A stretch of DNA of 64,000 nt, taken from contig QKDL01000010.1 in NCBI GenBank assembly GCA_003252105.1, positions 1 to 64,000 on the forward strand. The letters are read 5' to 3'. This stretch comes from Arcobacter sp. Lineage in GTDB: Bacteria; Campylobacterota; Campylobacteria; Campylobacterales; Arcobacteraceae. The notes under the pieces were generated by a model that saw only the letters and a program-made list of their open reading frames with translations, was not told the DNA's origin and made no database searches. A program made the position numbers and the translations under genes. Below are positions 8,448-17,589 of this stretch, piece by piece (position 1 is the stretch's first letter; each line of letters starts with the position of its first letter).

Positions 8448-9299
8448 ATGTATTTAAAAGATAAAGAAATTGAAGTAATTGAATTATTAGCAAAGTTTAA
8501 ATTTTTGACCTCTTCTCAATTTGTAAAATTAGAAGTATATAAAAATAGGGGAGATGTAACAAACTTTTTAAAAGAAATAATAAAACAAAAGCGACCAATA
8601 GTTGATAAAATTGTATTTTCAACAGATCCTCAAAAAGGTAAATTAGAATACATTTATTATTTAACTAAATATGGGGAAAAGGTATTGGTTGAAGATTTAG
8701 ATTATTCTATTGACATGATAAAGAAAATTCCTAAAAGTAAACCAATATCTACAAAAGATTACTTTCATAGAAAAAGTACTATTGATTTCTACATATATTT
8801 AAGTCAGTGGTTAAATAATGTTCAGGGTGAGATTCTTTTTTTGAATTATTATTTTGATAAGGTTGGTAGTACCAAAGGAAAAGAAAATAATTACACCCAA
8901 GGTTTAAATAGACTTTTTCTAGATAATGGCAAATCATTTATTCCAGATATTATTACAAAATTTAAAGTTAACAATGAAGAATATCTTTTTTTATTTGAAC
9001 AACATAATGGAACTGATGTTAAGAGATTAATAGTACAACTATATATTCATCGTCAAGCAATATTAGAAAGAATTGCATCTAAAAAATATGATTTTAATAA
9101 ATCAAATAGAGTTGTTGTTATTTGTGAATTTGGGAAGGTTAAGAACAATGTTATTAAAAAATTACAGAAAATTGATGATTTTAAAGAGTTTTATAATTTC
9201 TTTATTTTTAAAACTAATGAAGAGTTAAAAGAGGACTTTTTTAATAATTGGATGTTGATCAACAATCAGCAAGTTAATTTTATTCAAAAAATGCAATAG
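8448..9299 (+). CDS. Replication-relaxation-like winged-helix protein
   Basis: The 283-aa protein begins with a winged-helix region (IEVIELLAKFKFLTSSQFVK) and a wing containing IYYLTKYGEKVLVED. An alpha/beta domain follows (YFHRKSTIDFYIYL, then FIPDIITKF and YLFLFEQHNGTD), resembling the PD-(D/E)XK-like tail seen in replication-relaxation family proteins. These often sit next to HerA/FtsK-like ATPases in plasmids and integrative elements and are thought to bind the origin or transfer site. Here it follows such an ATPase by 22 bp with a GGGGG-rich ribosome-binding site. The family call rests on pattern recognition. Confidence 0.65.
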   Translation: MYLKDKEIEVIELLAKFKFLTSSQFVKLEVYKNRGDVTNFLKEIIKQKRPIVDKIVFSTDPQKGKLEYIYYLTKYGEKVLVEDLDYSIDMIKKIPKSKPISTKDYFHRKSTIDFYIYLSQWLNNVQGEILFLNYYFDKVGSTKGKENNYTQGLNRLFLDNGKSFIPDIITKFKVNNEEYLFLFEQHNGTDVKRLIVQLYIHRQAILERIASKKYDFNKSNRVVVICEFGKVKNNVIKKLQKIDDFKEFYNFFIFKTNEELKEDFFNNWMLINNQQVNFIQKMQ

Positions 9300-9642
9300 A
9301 TATTTTGGTATCTTACCTTTTTGGGTAAGATACACATTACCTATTTTGTACCACATTTTGAAGACTATTATGTAAACTAGTTGAATATGCAAGTGCACTC
9401 CTAGTACTAGGATATATAGAGGATGTTTTTTAATTCAAATATATTAATCTCTATCTTAAATTTAATTTAGTTTTTTATTAAGTTGCGTTCCAATATTTTT
9501 ACAATGAGACTAAGTTAAGAAATGATAATGATATATTATTAGTGCTTTTGGTTTAGACTTAAAATATTTTATTATAAAATCTTATTTGTTACAAGTTAGA
9601 TTTATAAAAGACTACTAATGCTTGAGGAATTATAATACAATT
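9300..9642. other. Intergenic region between converging genes, with a 10-bp-stem hairpin
   Basis: A perfect inverted repeat, GTATCTTACC and GGTAAGATAC with a 6-nt loop (9308-9333), lies 8 bp after the winged-helix gene. It lacks a T tract, so it is a weak or Rho-independent-like terminator or a 3' end protector. The rest is AT-rich, contains the left copy of the cassette-flanking repeat (9478-9500), and shows no ORF I would defend. Confidence 0.6.
9478..9500 (+). repeat. Left copy of a 23-bp imperfect direct repeat flanking the nuclease/STAND cassette
   Basis: TTAAG, four variable bases, then GTTCCAATATTTTT. The same arrangement recurs at 15768-15790 (19 of 23 identical, same orientation). 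The two copies enclose exactly the two minus-strand genes 9643-15666. Confidence 0.6.
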
Positions 9643-12600
9643 TTAATCTATAGCTGACTTTGTACTATGTCTTAAGTTATCACTTATTAAAAAACTATCG
9701 ATGAGGTCTAAAATTTTCTCTTTCTTTTCATTAGACTTTGTTCTTGTATTAAGTTCCAGAATAAATTCTATTAATGGTTTTGAATCATAATAGCTAACTT
9801 CTTTTTCATTATCTATATTCTCTATTAATCCTTCTAGAAGTTCAAATATTTTATCACTTAGTCCAGTATCTGAATAATACTCATTTTGAAGATACTCAAT
9901 AAAGCTTTTTACTTCTCTTCGAATATGTAAAGATGAAACCAAAGCTTTTATAAAATTAAAATCATCTTGAATAAAATTTAAACCATTCATTTTAGTTAAA
10001 CTTAGAGTATAAAAATAGTCGTTTTTTTCATTGTTTTTAAACTTCAAAATAAACTGTTTTGATATTTCAATTTTACGTTTATCTTTTGAATGTAATTCCT
10101 CTTCAAAGATTTGATGTAATATTCCATGAATTACTTTACTGTTCAAGGATATAGATTCATTAAGTAGTTCTTCAAAAATTATATTTTTCTTTGTTAGATA
10201 ATAATAAAATAAAAACATTCCTAAATTATTAACATAATTAGTATCTTCACCATCATTTACTAGAATGATAAATGATATACATTTTTTAATATATACTATT
10301 AATTGTTCTTCTGATACAAAGTTATTCAAATACAAATAGTGAAAGTTTTGTAAAGAGTAGATTGAGACTTGTCCTACTGTGTCATTATCTATTATTTTTA
10401 ATAAGAATTCAGCAAATTTTCCTTGATTAACTGACTCAATACTTCCTAATGTTCTTAATAATCCAAATATAACAAAGTCAATATTTTTAGTAATTACTTC
10501 ATTTATTAAAAATTCAACTCTATTTTTCAAATTATCATTTATATATACATATTTATAAACTACTGGTAATAATTCAGCAAAGTCACCTTCAAAAGAGTTA
10601 ATAGAACTAGTCATATGATCATGAATTGTTTGAAATTTATTCTCTTCTCTTATGATTCCTTCATAATGAATATTTTTATTATTCTCTAAAAATTCTATAA
10701 GTTTTTCATCAAAAACTTTTTTTTCTAATAAATATTTAATAGCCTTCAATATTGTTCGTTTTAACCAGTTATCGTTTACATGAGAATATTTGTGAATAAT
10801 GTTTAGAATTTTATTTTCATCGTAGTTTGCTGCAAGCAAACCATTCAAACCAGCAGATAGATAATCAGGATGCACTTCCTCTTGTTCCAAAATTAATAGA
10901 AAAGGATAAAATCTATCAGGATTTTTAATGATTTCTTTTTCAAATTGCCTATAATGTTCTGTTTTTCCTCCTCTTAAAAAATCTCTATCATTTTTTCGTG
11001 ATTTTTTACCATCAAAAACTTTCATTGATTGAAGCCAATTATTTAAACTCATTTTTGAATAAACACTACTATCTAAAGGTGTGCCTACCCAACCTCCTTT
11101 AGATTTATGAGGTTTTTCAAATTTATACCAATGAAATTTTCTTTGTAACTCCTGGTACTCTTTAATATAATTAAATTTTTTTATATCTTCCTTATCAATC
11201 TGACATAAAAGTTCATATTTCTTTAATCCTCTATATTTGCCATTATACTTTCCTGCTGACCATCTATTTTGCCATTTTGGACTAACTTGAATTATTGTAT
11301 TAAATACTTCTTTTTGCTCTTGTTCGTCAAAGAACTTAAATGATTTATTTAGAAGTAATGCAAATTCATATCCATTATCATAATCTAAATCTAATTCTTC
11401 TAAAAGCTTTTTATTTGTGAGTAAAGTAAAAATTTCATTTTTATATTCTTTAGGACTTTGTGAATAACCAAATATAAGAAATGTAATCAAAGATGAATGA
11501 TTGATATTTTTATATGGGCTTATTAATTTCAAAAATTCTTCTTTATCATTTAGTGCTAATGCTGTAACTGATTTAAGTGTTTTCCCATACAATGCCCATG
11601 TACTGTTATGTAAGTCATCAAACTGCCACATTAAATAATCAAAGACCTTATCAGTAATTAAAAACTCTTTTTTTGAATATTCATTTTTAAACTTTTTACT
11701 TATTTTATATATTGCTGATAAATTCATTTCTAATATCTTAATATTATTTTGTTTTATCAAAAATTTGAATATTTCATACCAATCATGATTTAATACTTCT
11801 TTTCTATCTGTATCATCAATTTCATTAATTCTTAAATCTAGGAAATTAAAAAATAAATTGATTGCATATTCTTCATCAATTGAATAAACTTTTTTATATA
11901 GTTTCTCTAAACTAAATCTAGCAAAGTTATCTTCATATATTAAACTTTCATATTTTTTAAAAATATTAAAATTATAATCATCCCAACTATCTAATCTTTC
12001 TAAAGAATGCATTATAGCTTCACTTTTAATTTTTATATTACAGCCACAAGTATCTAATATTTCAAATACTAAATTACTTTTTGAATTAACAAATGTCTCT
12101 AATCTATATTGTAAGTTATATTGTTCAAAGTTTTTGTCGGTAAAGAAATTTGCTTTTTTAAAGGAAATTAGCCAGTCAGAAGAAATCCAACTTTCAATAA
12201 AATACCTCTCATATTTCTTGTCATGTTGAAATAAGTTTTGAATAAAATTGAATTCTTTATCAGTTGGGTTATCAAGACTTCCTAAGTAAGATACTAATAG
12301 TAGTTTAATGTGAAACCTGACTTTATCTGAATAAATTATATTCTCTAATTCTAATAAATACTTTTCTTCATCAGTTCCTCTTAAAAACTGAATTATTTGT
12401 TTAAATTGTTCTCTAATACTTAAATCTTGACTTGTAGTTAATATATAGTCATATAAAGACATCTCCTTTTGAGCAAAGTTTCTTGCAAAAGCATAATCAT
12501 AAAAAGTTTGATGGAAAAAAGAAATTTTATTTCCTTCTTTATTTAAAATATTTTTACTTTGGAGAATATTTAATTCATCTTCATATTCATCTTGATAGTG

Positions 12601-13920
12601 TAAAATAGGTACTTCAATTTTTTTAAGACTATTCATTTTTTCAACTATTGAATTTAAAAGTTTAATCATCCTTATTCTTATACTCTTATCAATTTCTTTA
12701 TCTTGAATTTTTTGTTCCCAAAGTTTGTCATATAAATCTTGTAAAGTTTTAATAGATATACAACTATTATCAATTGGATATAACTCAATAAAAATTGAGA
12801 GATGTAAAGGTAATCTCAGTAGTTCAATTAATGTTTTATTTATCTTTTCAGATTCTTTAATAAATAATTTTAATTTTTCATTTACATATTCAAAACTTAA
12901 CAACTGAATGCTAACAATATTTGAATTATCTAAACTTTTAAATAAAGGGTCATTCTTTAAATCATATTCTCTAATTGAAACAATTATTTTGACATTTGAA
13001 ATATATTTTAGTTGTTCTATAAACTCTAATATTATATTGACTGTTTTTTTATTTGATGACATGGTTAATGAAAGAGCATCAAGTTGGTCTATAAGTATAA
13101 TTACTTGTTCTTTTCTTGATAATTGTCTAATAGAATGTAGAATATTTTCTACTGCAAAGAATTTTGAGAAAGAATTTTTATCTTCAATATCAAACTTGTC
13201 ACATTTAATACTTAAGTAAGTGGTCTTATTTTGAATTAAATCATTTTGTATTTTACTAAGGATAGCTGTTTTCCCAATGCCTGGTTTTCCCGTTAATACA
13301 AGTAAATCATCTTCAAAATCATTACTATTAATAAAGTCATTAATATTATTTATTTCAGGCATTTTTATAAAACTATTTTGGATATATAGATTTTGAGAGG
13401 ATAGTAAAGTTAGTGAGTTTTCTTGAAATCTTTCTTTTATATCATTTTCAGACAATATATTTTTATCAAATATTTCGGGATAATACTTCTTTGCAACATT
13501 TAGATGTATTTCAAGGAGCCCTTCAATTTCTTCCCAACTCCAAGAGATAACACTAAATCCATATTTAGTTGATAAATCTACAGCTTTATCTTGTATTACA
13601 GTATCTTGTTTATATGAATTTGCAAAAATAAATGTATCTATATTAGTAAACTTTTTACTTGCAGATATTACTTCATTTTCAATATCTTCAAGAAGTTCTT
13701 TCTTTATTTTTTGTTCATCTCTTATAATAAACTTATTTTTACATTGATAAACAATTTGTTTTTTATTACTTGAAAAAGAAATGCCATCTATACCATTTTG
13801 ATTTTGACCTTTTCTTCCATAAACTTGGAACTCTATACCAAATTTTTCTATACATAAATCATTTACTAAAGATTCAAACTCTTTTTCATCTTTTAAAGGT
13901 GGAAATTGATATTTACTCAT
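9643..13920 (-). CDS. Nuclease-STAND NTPase, Avs-like candidate antiviral sensor
   Basis: The 1425-aa protein has three parts. Residues 1-150 form a Mrr-like PD-(D/E)XK nuclease: E15/E16, GQNQNGIDG with D45, and YQCKN with Q59 and K61. Residues about 200-480 are a STAND/NACHT-like ATPase: Walker A GKPGIGKT at 211-218, Walker B VIILIDQLDAL near 273-283, IIVSIREYD as a sensor strand, RLPLHL, and FFHQTFYDYAFA as the winged-helix signature. The remaining ~900 residues are helical repeats. Nuclease-STAND-repeat order and size match antiviral Avs proteins, which bind a phage protein and then cut DNA. Subtype cannot be set without comparison. The 567-aa gene lies 42 bp upstream in the same operon. 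A ribosome-binding site AGAAGAG precedes the ATG. Confidence 0.75.
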   Translation of the reverse strand: MSKYQFPPLKDEKEFESLVNDLCIEKFGIEFQVYGRKGQNQNGIDGISFSSNKKQIVYQCKNKFIIRDEQKIKKELLEDIENEVISASKKFTNIDTFIFANSYKQDTVIQDKAVDLSTKYGFSVISWSWEEIEGLLEIHLNVAKKYYPEIFDKNILSENDIKERFQENSLTLLSSQNLYIQNSFIKMPEINNINDFINSNDFEDDLLVLTGKPGIGKTAILSKIQNDLIQNKTTYLSIKCDKFDIEDKNSFSKFFAVENILHSIRQLSRKEQVIILIDQLDALSLTMSSNKKTVNIILEFIEQLKYISNVKIIVSIREYDLKNDPLFKSLDNSNIVSIQLLSFEYVNEKLKLFIKESEKINKTLIELLRLPLHLSIFIELYPIDNSCISIKTLQDLYDKLWEQKIQDKEIDKSIRIRMIKLLNSIVEKMNSLKKIEVPILHYQDEYEDELNILQSKNILNKEGNKISFFHQTFYDYAFARNFAQKEMSLYDYILTTSQDLSIREQFKQIIQFLRGTDEEKYLLELENIIYSDKVRFHIKLLLVSYLGSLDNPTDKEFNFIQNLFQHDKKYERYFIESWISSDWLISFKKANFFTDKNFEQYNLQYRLETFVNSKSNLVFEILDTCGCNIKIKSEAIMHSLERLDSWDDYNFNIFKKYESLIYEDNFARFSLEKLYKKVYSIDEEYAINLFFNFLDLRINEIDDTDRKEVLNHDWYEIFKFLIKQNNIKILEMNLSAIYKISKKFKNEYSKKEFLITDKVFDYLMWQFDDLHNSTWALYGKTLKSVTALALNDKEEFLKLISPYKNINHSSLITFLIFGYSQSPKEYKNEIFTLLTNKKLLEELDLDYDNGYEFALLLNKSFKFFDEQEQKEVFNTIIQVSPKWQNRWSAGKYNGKYRGLKKYELLCQIDKEDIKKFNYIKEYQELQRKFHWYKFEKPHKSKGGWVGTPLDSSVYSKMSLNNWLQSMKVFDGKKSRKNDRDFLRGGKTEHYRQFEKEIIKNPDRFYPFLLILEQEEVHPDYLSAGLNGLLAANYDENKILNIIHKYSHVNDNWLKRTILKAIKYLLEKKVFDEKLIEFLENNKNIHYEGIIREENKFQTIHDHMTSSINSFEGDFAELLPVVYKYVYINDNLKNRVEFLINEVITKNIDFVIFGLLRTLGSIESVNQGKFAEFLLKIIDNDTVGQVSIYSLQNFHYLYLNNFVSEEQLIVYIKKCISFIILVNDGEDTNYVNNLGMFLFYYYLTKKNIIFEELLNESISLNSKVIHGILHQIFEEELHSKDKRKIEISKQFILKFKNNEKNDYFYTLSLTKMNGLNFIQDDFNFIKALVSSLHIRREVKSFIEYLQNEYYSDTGLSDKIFELLEGLIENIDNEKEVSYYDSKPLIEFILELNTRTKSNEKKEKILDLIDSFLISDNLRHSTKSAID

Positions 13921-13962
13921 TAACTCTTCTTAATATTTTTTTACTACCATTTATAATGCGAC

Positions 13963-15666
13963 CTAATTAATTATTGTTTCAATTCTATAATTTCTTGTCT
14001 GAATATAATTAGGAACATGTTCAAAAAATGTATAATTATCTTTTAATGTTATTTTTTTATCTTTTTCTATTATAGTTGAATTTAATAAATATTCAATAGT
14101 CTCATCCAGCTTTTCTATTTCTAAAACCTCACTAGATTGTGTAATTGAATCTAATTCATGCAAATTTTGTGCTGTATTAAATCTCAACCCATATTGTAAG
14201 ATATTTCTAAAACTATTCCAATCATATAGAATAACATTTTCTATTTGCTGAAAATCAAATAGAGGCATGGTATGTAGTAAAATAAGATGTGTGTTATCTA
14301 AATTTATTTGGCTTAATCCAATTTGTTCAAGTTCTATCTTTAACTTATTATCCTTGTTGTAGAAATAACTAAATGAGTTTAGTTGTTTAACACCCTTATC
14401 AATCAAGTCTTTACTATTACAATAATGATATACTTCTTCTTTTAAATATGCTTTTGCATAAGTTGAATGTTTTGCTTGTATTAAAAAATATTTCTTTCTA
14501 ACTTTATCTACTAAAATGAAATCAATATCTAACTTAATTTTTTTCTCATCTATTTCATCTGTAAAAGTTTTATCAAATCTATAAATATCATAATTTTCAA
14601 ATTCTTTTTTCTGACTATTAATATAATTAAAAATATATTCTTCAAAAATGAAACCTTTTTTTTGATTAAAAGTGTTCTTATTTTTAGATTTCATATAATC
14701 ATTAAAGTACATTCTCATAACATAATCGTAAGCAGTACCATCTATGAAGGATATATTATTCCCTTTTATTTTAAAACCTTTATTTAGATTAGTTTTTAGA
14801 TTACTTTCATATATTATCAGATTTAAAAAATCATTATCAAGTCCTATTTGAGAGAATCTTTTATTATTTTTTAAATGAATTTTACTTTTTGAATAATATC
14901 CATACAATAGATATGCAAAAAATATGCAAAGATTGTTCATATATATTAATGCCTCTAACTCAAAATTCTTATGGTGAATATAATTTTTATTAAAATAAAA
15001 AACTCTATCAAAAAGGAAAGTACTTAAACTTTTTATATAATCGTTTATGTTATTAACTCCACCTTCCATGAAAATCTTATGATTTAGAACTGAACTATAT
15101 TCAAAACTTGATTTATCCCAATTTATTGCCATCCATCTTTTTTTTAAAAGTGTTTTTAGTTCTGGTGTTGGTAATATTGATATTGTGTTCTTATCCATTT
15201 TTAATTCAGCACTATTTAACAATACATAAAAAATTACTTCTTTCAAGTATACAAAAGCTAAAGCAAGTGAAATATCATCTATATTAATCTTATTATTTCC
15301 ATTAAATATATCAATATTATATTCATCAATTATATAATCTAAACAGTATAAAAGAAATCCAGGAAAATAGTCTTGATTACTCTGAATATACATTTTTAAT
15401 TGTTTTATATTTCCTTCATTTAAGATTTTTATAGTGTTTTTAATATTATGTTTTAATTGTAATTGTAATAGGAATACCTCTTTATATAAAATTCTACGTA
15501 TATATTGTTGTTTCTTTTTGGTTGAGAAAAAACTTAATATTTTGTCTAATGAGTTGTTTTTTTTAGTAGCTTCTGGTAAAAATTTTAATATGTCATCAAG
15601 TATTTTCTCATTTAAAAAAGCTTTTCCTTTTGTAGATAATATTTTTATGTCGGTGTGAAAAAACAT
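13963..15666 (-). CDS. PD-(D/E)XK-like protein paired with the STAND nuclease
   Basis: The 567-aa protein is first in the minus-strand operon. Most of it is helical and unassigned. Residues about 330-430 resemble a PD-(D/E)XK fold: an acidic residue in KLDIDFILVD followed by a strand ending in LIQAKHS (the Q-x-K form of the motif), then helices and DNTHLILLHTMP. The catalytic pattern is suggestive, not proven. The partner 1425-aa gene also carries a nuclease domain with a Q-x-K motif. Together they may be a two-gene defence system; a modulator or second effector role for this protein is inference from position only. Confidence 0.5.
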   Translation of the reverse strand: MFFHTDIKILSTKGKAFLNEKILDDILKFLPEATKKNNSLDKILSFFSTKKKQQYIRRILYKEVFLLQLQLKHNIKNTIKILNEGNIKQLKMYIQSNQDYFPGFLLYCLDYIIDEYNIDIFNGNNKINIDDISLALAFVYLKEVIFYVLLNSAELKMDKNTISILPTPELKTLLKKRWMAINWDKSSFEYSSVLNHKIFMEGGVNNINDYIKSLSTFLFDRVFYFNKNYIHHKNFELEALIYMNNLCIFFAYLLYGYYSKSKIHLKNNKRFSQIGLDNDFLNLIIYESNLKTNLNKGFKIKGNNISFIDGTAYDYVMRMYFNDYMKSKNKNTFNQKKGFIFEEYIFNYINSQKKEFENYDIYRFDKTFTDEIDEKKIKLDIDFILVDKVRKKYFLIQAKHSTYAKAYLKEEVYHYCNSKDLIDKGVKQLNSFSYFYNKDNKLKIELEQIGLSQINLDNTHLILLHTMPLFDFQQIENVILYDWNSFRNILQYGLRFNTAQNLHELDSITQSSEVLEIEKLDETIEYLLNSTIIEKDKKITLKDNYTFFEHVPNYIQTRNYRIETIIN

Positions 15667-15767
15667 TTTATTTCCTTTTTATAATTATAGTAAATAATCA
15701 AAATTTTTTAAAAAAAGTGTCATTTTGTAATATTTTAATTTAATTATTCAACATACTTAATTTTCAA

Positions 15768-15790
15768 TTAAGAGCAGTTCCAATATTTTT
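15768..15790 (+). repeat. Right copy of the 23-bp cassette-flanking repeat
   Basis: Matches 9478-9500 at 19 of 23 positions, including an unbroken 14-bp GTTCCAATATTTTT. It lies 102 bp before the start of the cassette's first gene, inside a 233-bp AT-rich gap that must also contain that gene's promoter. Confidence 0.6.
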
Positions 15791-15899
15791 TTATGTAAAA
15801 ATATGTATCTCAAAAACATTTCATCTACATATCATCAATCCGATAAGAGTCAAGTAGTCTTTTAAAAACAAAAAAGATTAAAAACTAAAAGGAGAAAAA

Positions 15900-16019
15900 A
15901 TGATTGTAGATAAAGAAGCCATCCATTCCAAACCTCAAGAGATAATAAAAAAGCTTTTAAGATGTACTTTTAAACAAAGTGCAAACAATAAAAACTTTCA
16001 ACCATTAAAAGGAGCCTAA
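15900..16019 (+). CDS. Short ORF (39 aa) at the head of the recombination operon
   Basis: Below the track's length limit. It begins ATG ATT GTA GAT after an AAAAGGAG ribosome-binding site and encodes a basic peptide (MIVDKEAIHSKPQEIIKKLL...) without a recognised domain. Its stop abuts the next ATG (TAAATG), so the two short ORFs look translationally linked. It may be a leader peptide or a small regulator. Confidence 0.45.
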   Translation: MIVDKEAIHSKPQEIIKKLLRCTFKQSANNKNFQPLKGA

Positions 16020-16103
16020 ATGATTCCACCTAATGTATTACTAACCATAGTTATTGCAACAGCAACCATAATCAAAGAATCACTAGATAGTGAAGATAAA
16101 TAG
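16020..16103 (+). CDS. Short ORF (27 aa), possible membrane peptide
   Basis: Below the track's length limit. AAAAGGAGCC lies directly before its ATG, which begins one base after the previous stop. The peptide (MIPPNVLLTIVIATATII...) has a 15-residue hydrophobic stretch and an acidic tail, as in small single-span membrane peptides. It precedes the DUF932 gene by 57 bp. Confidence 0.45.
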   Translation: MIPPNVLLTIVIATATIIKESLDSEDK

Positions 16104-16160
16104 CTTTTAAAAAACTACAAAAACTCTTAGTAAAAAAATAAACAATAAAAAGGAAAAACA

Positions 16161-16976
16161 ATGTCAGTAAATGTAAAACCATTAAGTAATGAGAAGTTGT
16201 ATGAAGTTGCACCAACACTTTTTACTCAAAGAGCTCATGGTGATGTAAGTGAAAAATATCACTTTATTCCAACAATAGATGTGATTGAAGAGATAAAAGC
16301 ACATAATTGGCATCCAGTTAGTGTAAGTCAAGCAAATGTTAGAGATTTAGAAAAGGAAGGTTTCCAACAACATTGTGTCAGATTTAGACACTTTGAAGAT
16401 TTTTTAAACCCACAAGATAATGCAGTTGAATTGTTACTGTTTAATTCTCACGATAGAACTAAAGCATTTAGTATAAGTGCAGGTATCTTTAGATTTGTAT
16501 GTAGTAATGGTCTTGTTATCTCAGATAGTGTATTTGAAAGCTATAAGATAAGACACTTAGGTTCTAAAGATAATGATGTAGCAAATGCTATTTTAAAAAT
16601 AACAGCTATAAAAGATAAACTCCTTGAAAAAGTAAATAAATTGTCTTCTATTACACTAAATGAAAAAGAGAAACAATCTTTTGCTAAATCAACTATACCT
16701 TTAAGATTTGAAGAACATTTAGAAGTAGATGCAAATGATTTATTACTTCCACATAGAGATGAAGACTTAAAAGATGATTTATACACAACACTAAATGTTA
16801 TCCAAGAAAATCTAATTAGAGGAAATATTAGTGGAGTAAATAAACAAACTAATAGAAAATTTACTTCTAAACAAATAACTTCAATCTCTACAGATGCAAA
16901 ACTAAATAAATCCTTGTGGGATATGGCTGAAACAATTGCATCTATTAAAGATACTAGTTATGAAATAGCAGCATAA
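16161..16976 (+). CDS. DUF932 domain protein (phage/plasmid-like)
   Basis: The 271-aa protein matches the DUF932 family in layout: an N-terminal region with FIPTIDVIEEIKAHNWHPVSVSQ, a middle region with HCVRFRHFED, a GIFRFVCSNGLVISD core near residue 115, and a helical end. Members are common on plasmids, prophages and integrative elements, often beside recombination genes; their biochemical role is not firmly known. An AAAAGGAA site precedes the ATG. Followed by the Gp157-like gene after 10 bp, so it heads a three-gene operon. Confidence 0.8.
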   Translation: MSVNVKPLSNEKLYEVAPTLFTQRAHGDVSEKYHFIPTIDVIEEIKAHNWHPVSVSQANVRDLEKEGFQQHCVRFRHFEDFLNPQDNAVELLLFNSHDRTKAFSISAGIFRFVCSNGLVISDSVFESYKIRHLGSKDNDVANAILKITAIKDKLLEKVNKLSSITLNEKEKQSFAKSTIPLRFEEHLEVDANDLLLPHRDEDLKDDLYTTLNVIQENLIRGNISGVNKQTNRKFTSKQITSISTDAKLNKSLWDMAETIASIKDTSYEIAA

Positions 16977-16986
16977 GGAGTGAAAA

Positions 16987-17580
16987 ATGAAACTAGTAAA
17001 CTATACCTTACAAAATCAAATAGAGTATTTAGGGGAAAATAAATCAAACTTAAACTTTAAAGAGTATCTTCAATCAATATTAGAAGATACTTCTACTCCA
17101 TACTATCAAAGAGCAGATTATATTGGTTTATCTCTAAATGAGATAAAAACAAAGATTGATTATCTTTCAAAGGATATTCAAGAGCTACAAGCATTTAAGA
17201 AAAAGCTTTCAATAGCATTGGATATAGCAAAAGAGCAAGTAGCTGATATTTTTATATCAAATGGTATAGATAGAATAGATGGAAATATTATCTCATCTTT
17301 AACTCTTTCAAAAGAATCCTCAAAACAAAAAGATGTTCTTAAAATCATTGATGAAAATAAAGTTATGGGCTTAGGGTATGTAAAGTTTGATGTAGATATT
17401 AAAGCAGTTGAAAAAGCACTAAACACAAAAGAGGGTAAAAAAGAGCTTGATGGTTTAGTTGAGATAACAACTATTACTGAAACATCCTCTTCAAAAATTA
17501 AAGTTAATACAAAAAGAACTTCATCAAATAACACAAATGAAACCCAAGAGATTCTAATTGTAGAAGAACAAGTAGCATAA
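16987..17580 (+). CDS. Siphovirus Gp157-like protein
   Basis: The 197-aa protein has the features of the Gp157 family: an N-terminal helical region with SLNEIKTKIDYLSKDIQELQAFKKKL (coiled coil, residues about 48-78), then a GNIISSLTLSKESSK strand pair and a domain ending VEITTITETSS. In phages and plasmids this family sits with single-strand annealing genes, as it does here before the Rad52-like gene. AAGGAG precedes the ATG, and its stop is 9 bp before the next start. It probably assists recombination; no enzymatic motif is visible. Confidence 0.7.
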   Translation: MKLVNYTLQNQIEYLGENKSNLNFKEYLQSILEDTSTPYYQRADYIGLSLNEIKTKIDYLSKDIQELQAFKKKLSIALDIAKEQVADIFISNGIDRIDGNIISSLTLSKESSKQKDVLKIIDENKVMGLGYVKFDVDIKAVEKALNTKEGKKELDGLVEITTITETSSSKIKVNTKRTSSNNTNETQEILIVEEQVA

Positions 17581-17589
17581 GGAGTTAGT

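Noticed and set aside
12725-13219. Plus-strand ORFs of 60 and 103 aa
   Set aside because: They lie opposite the STAND ATPase domain, whose motifs are clear on the minus strand.
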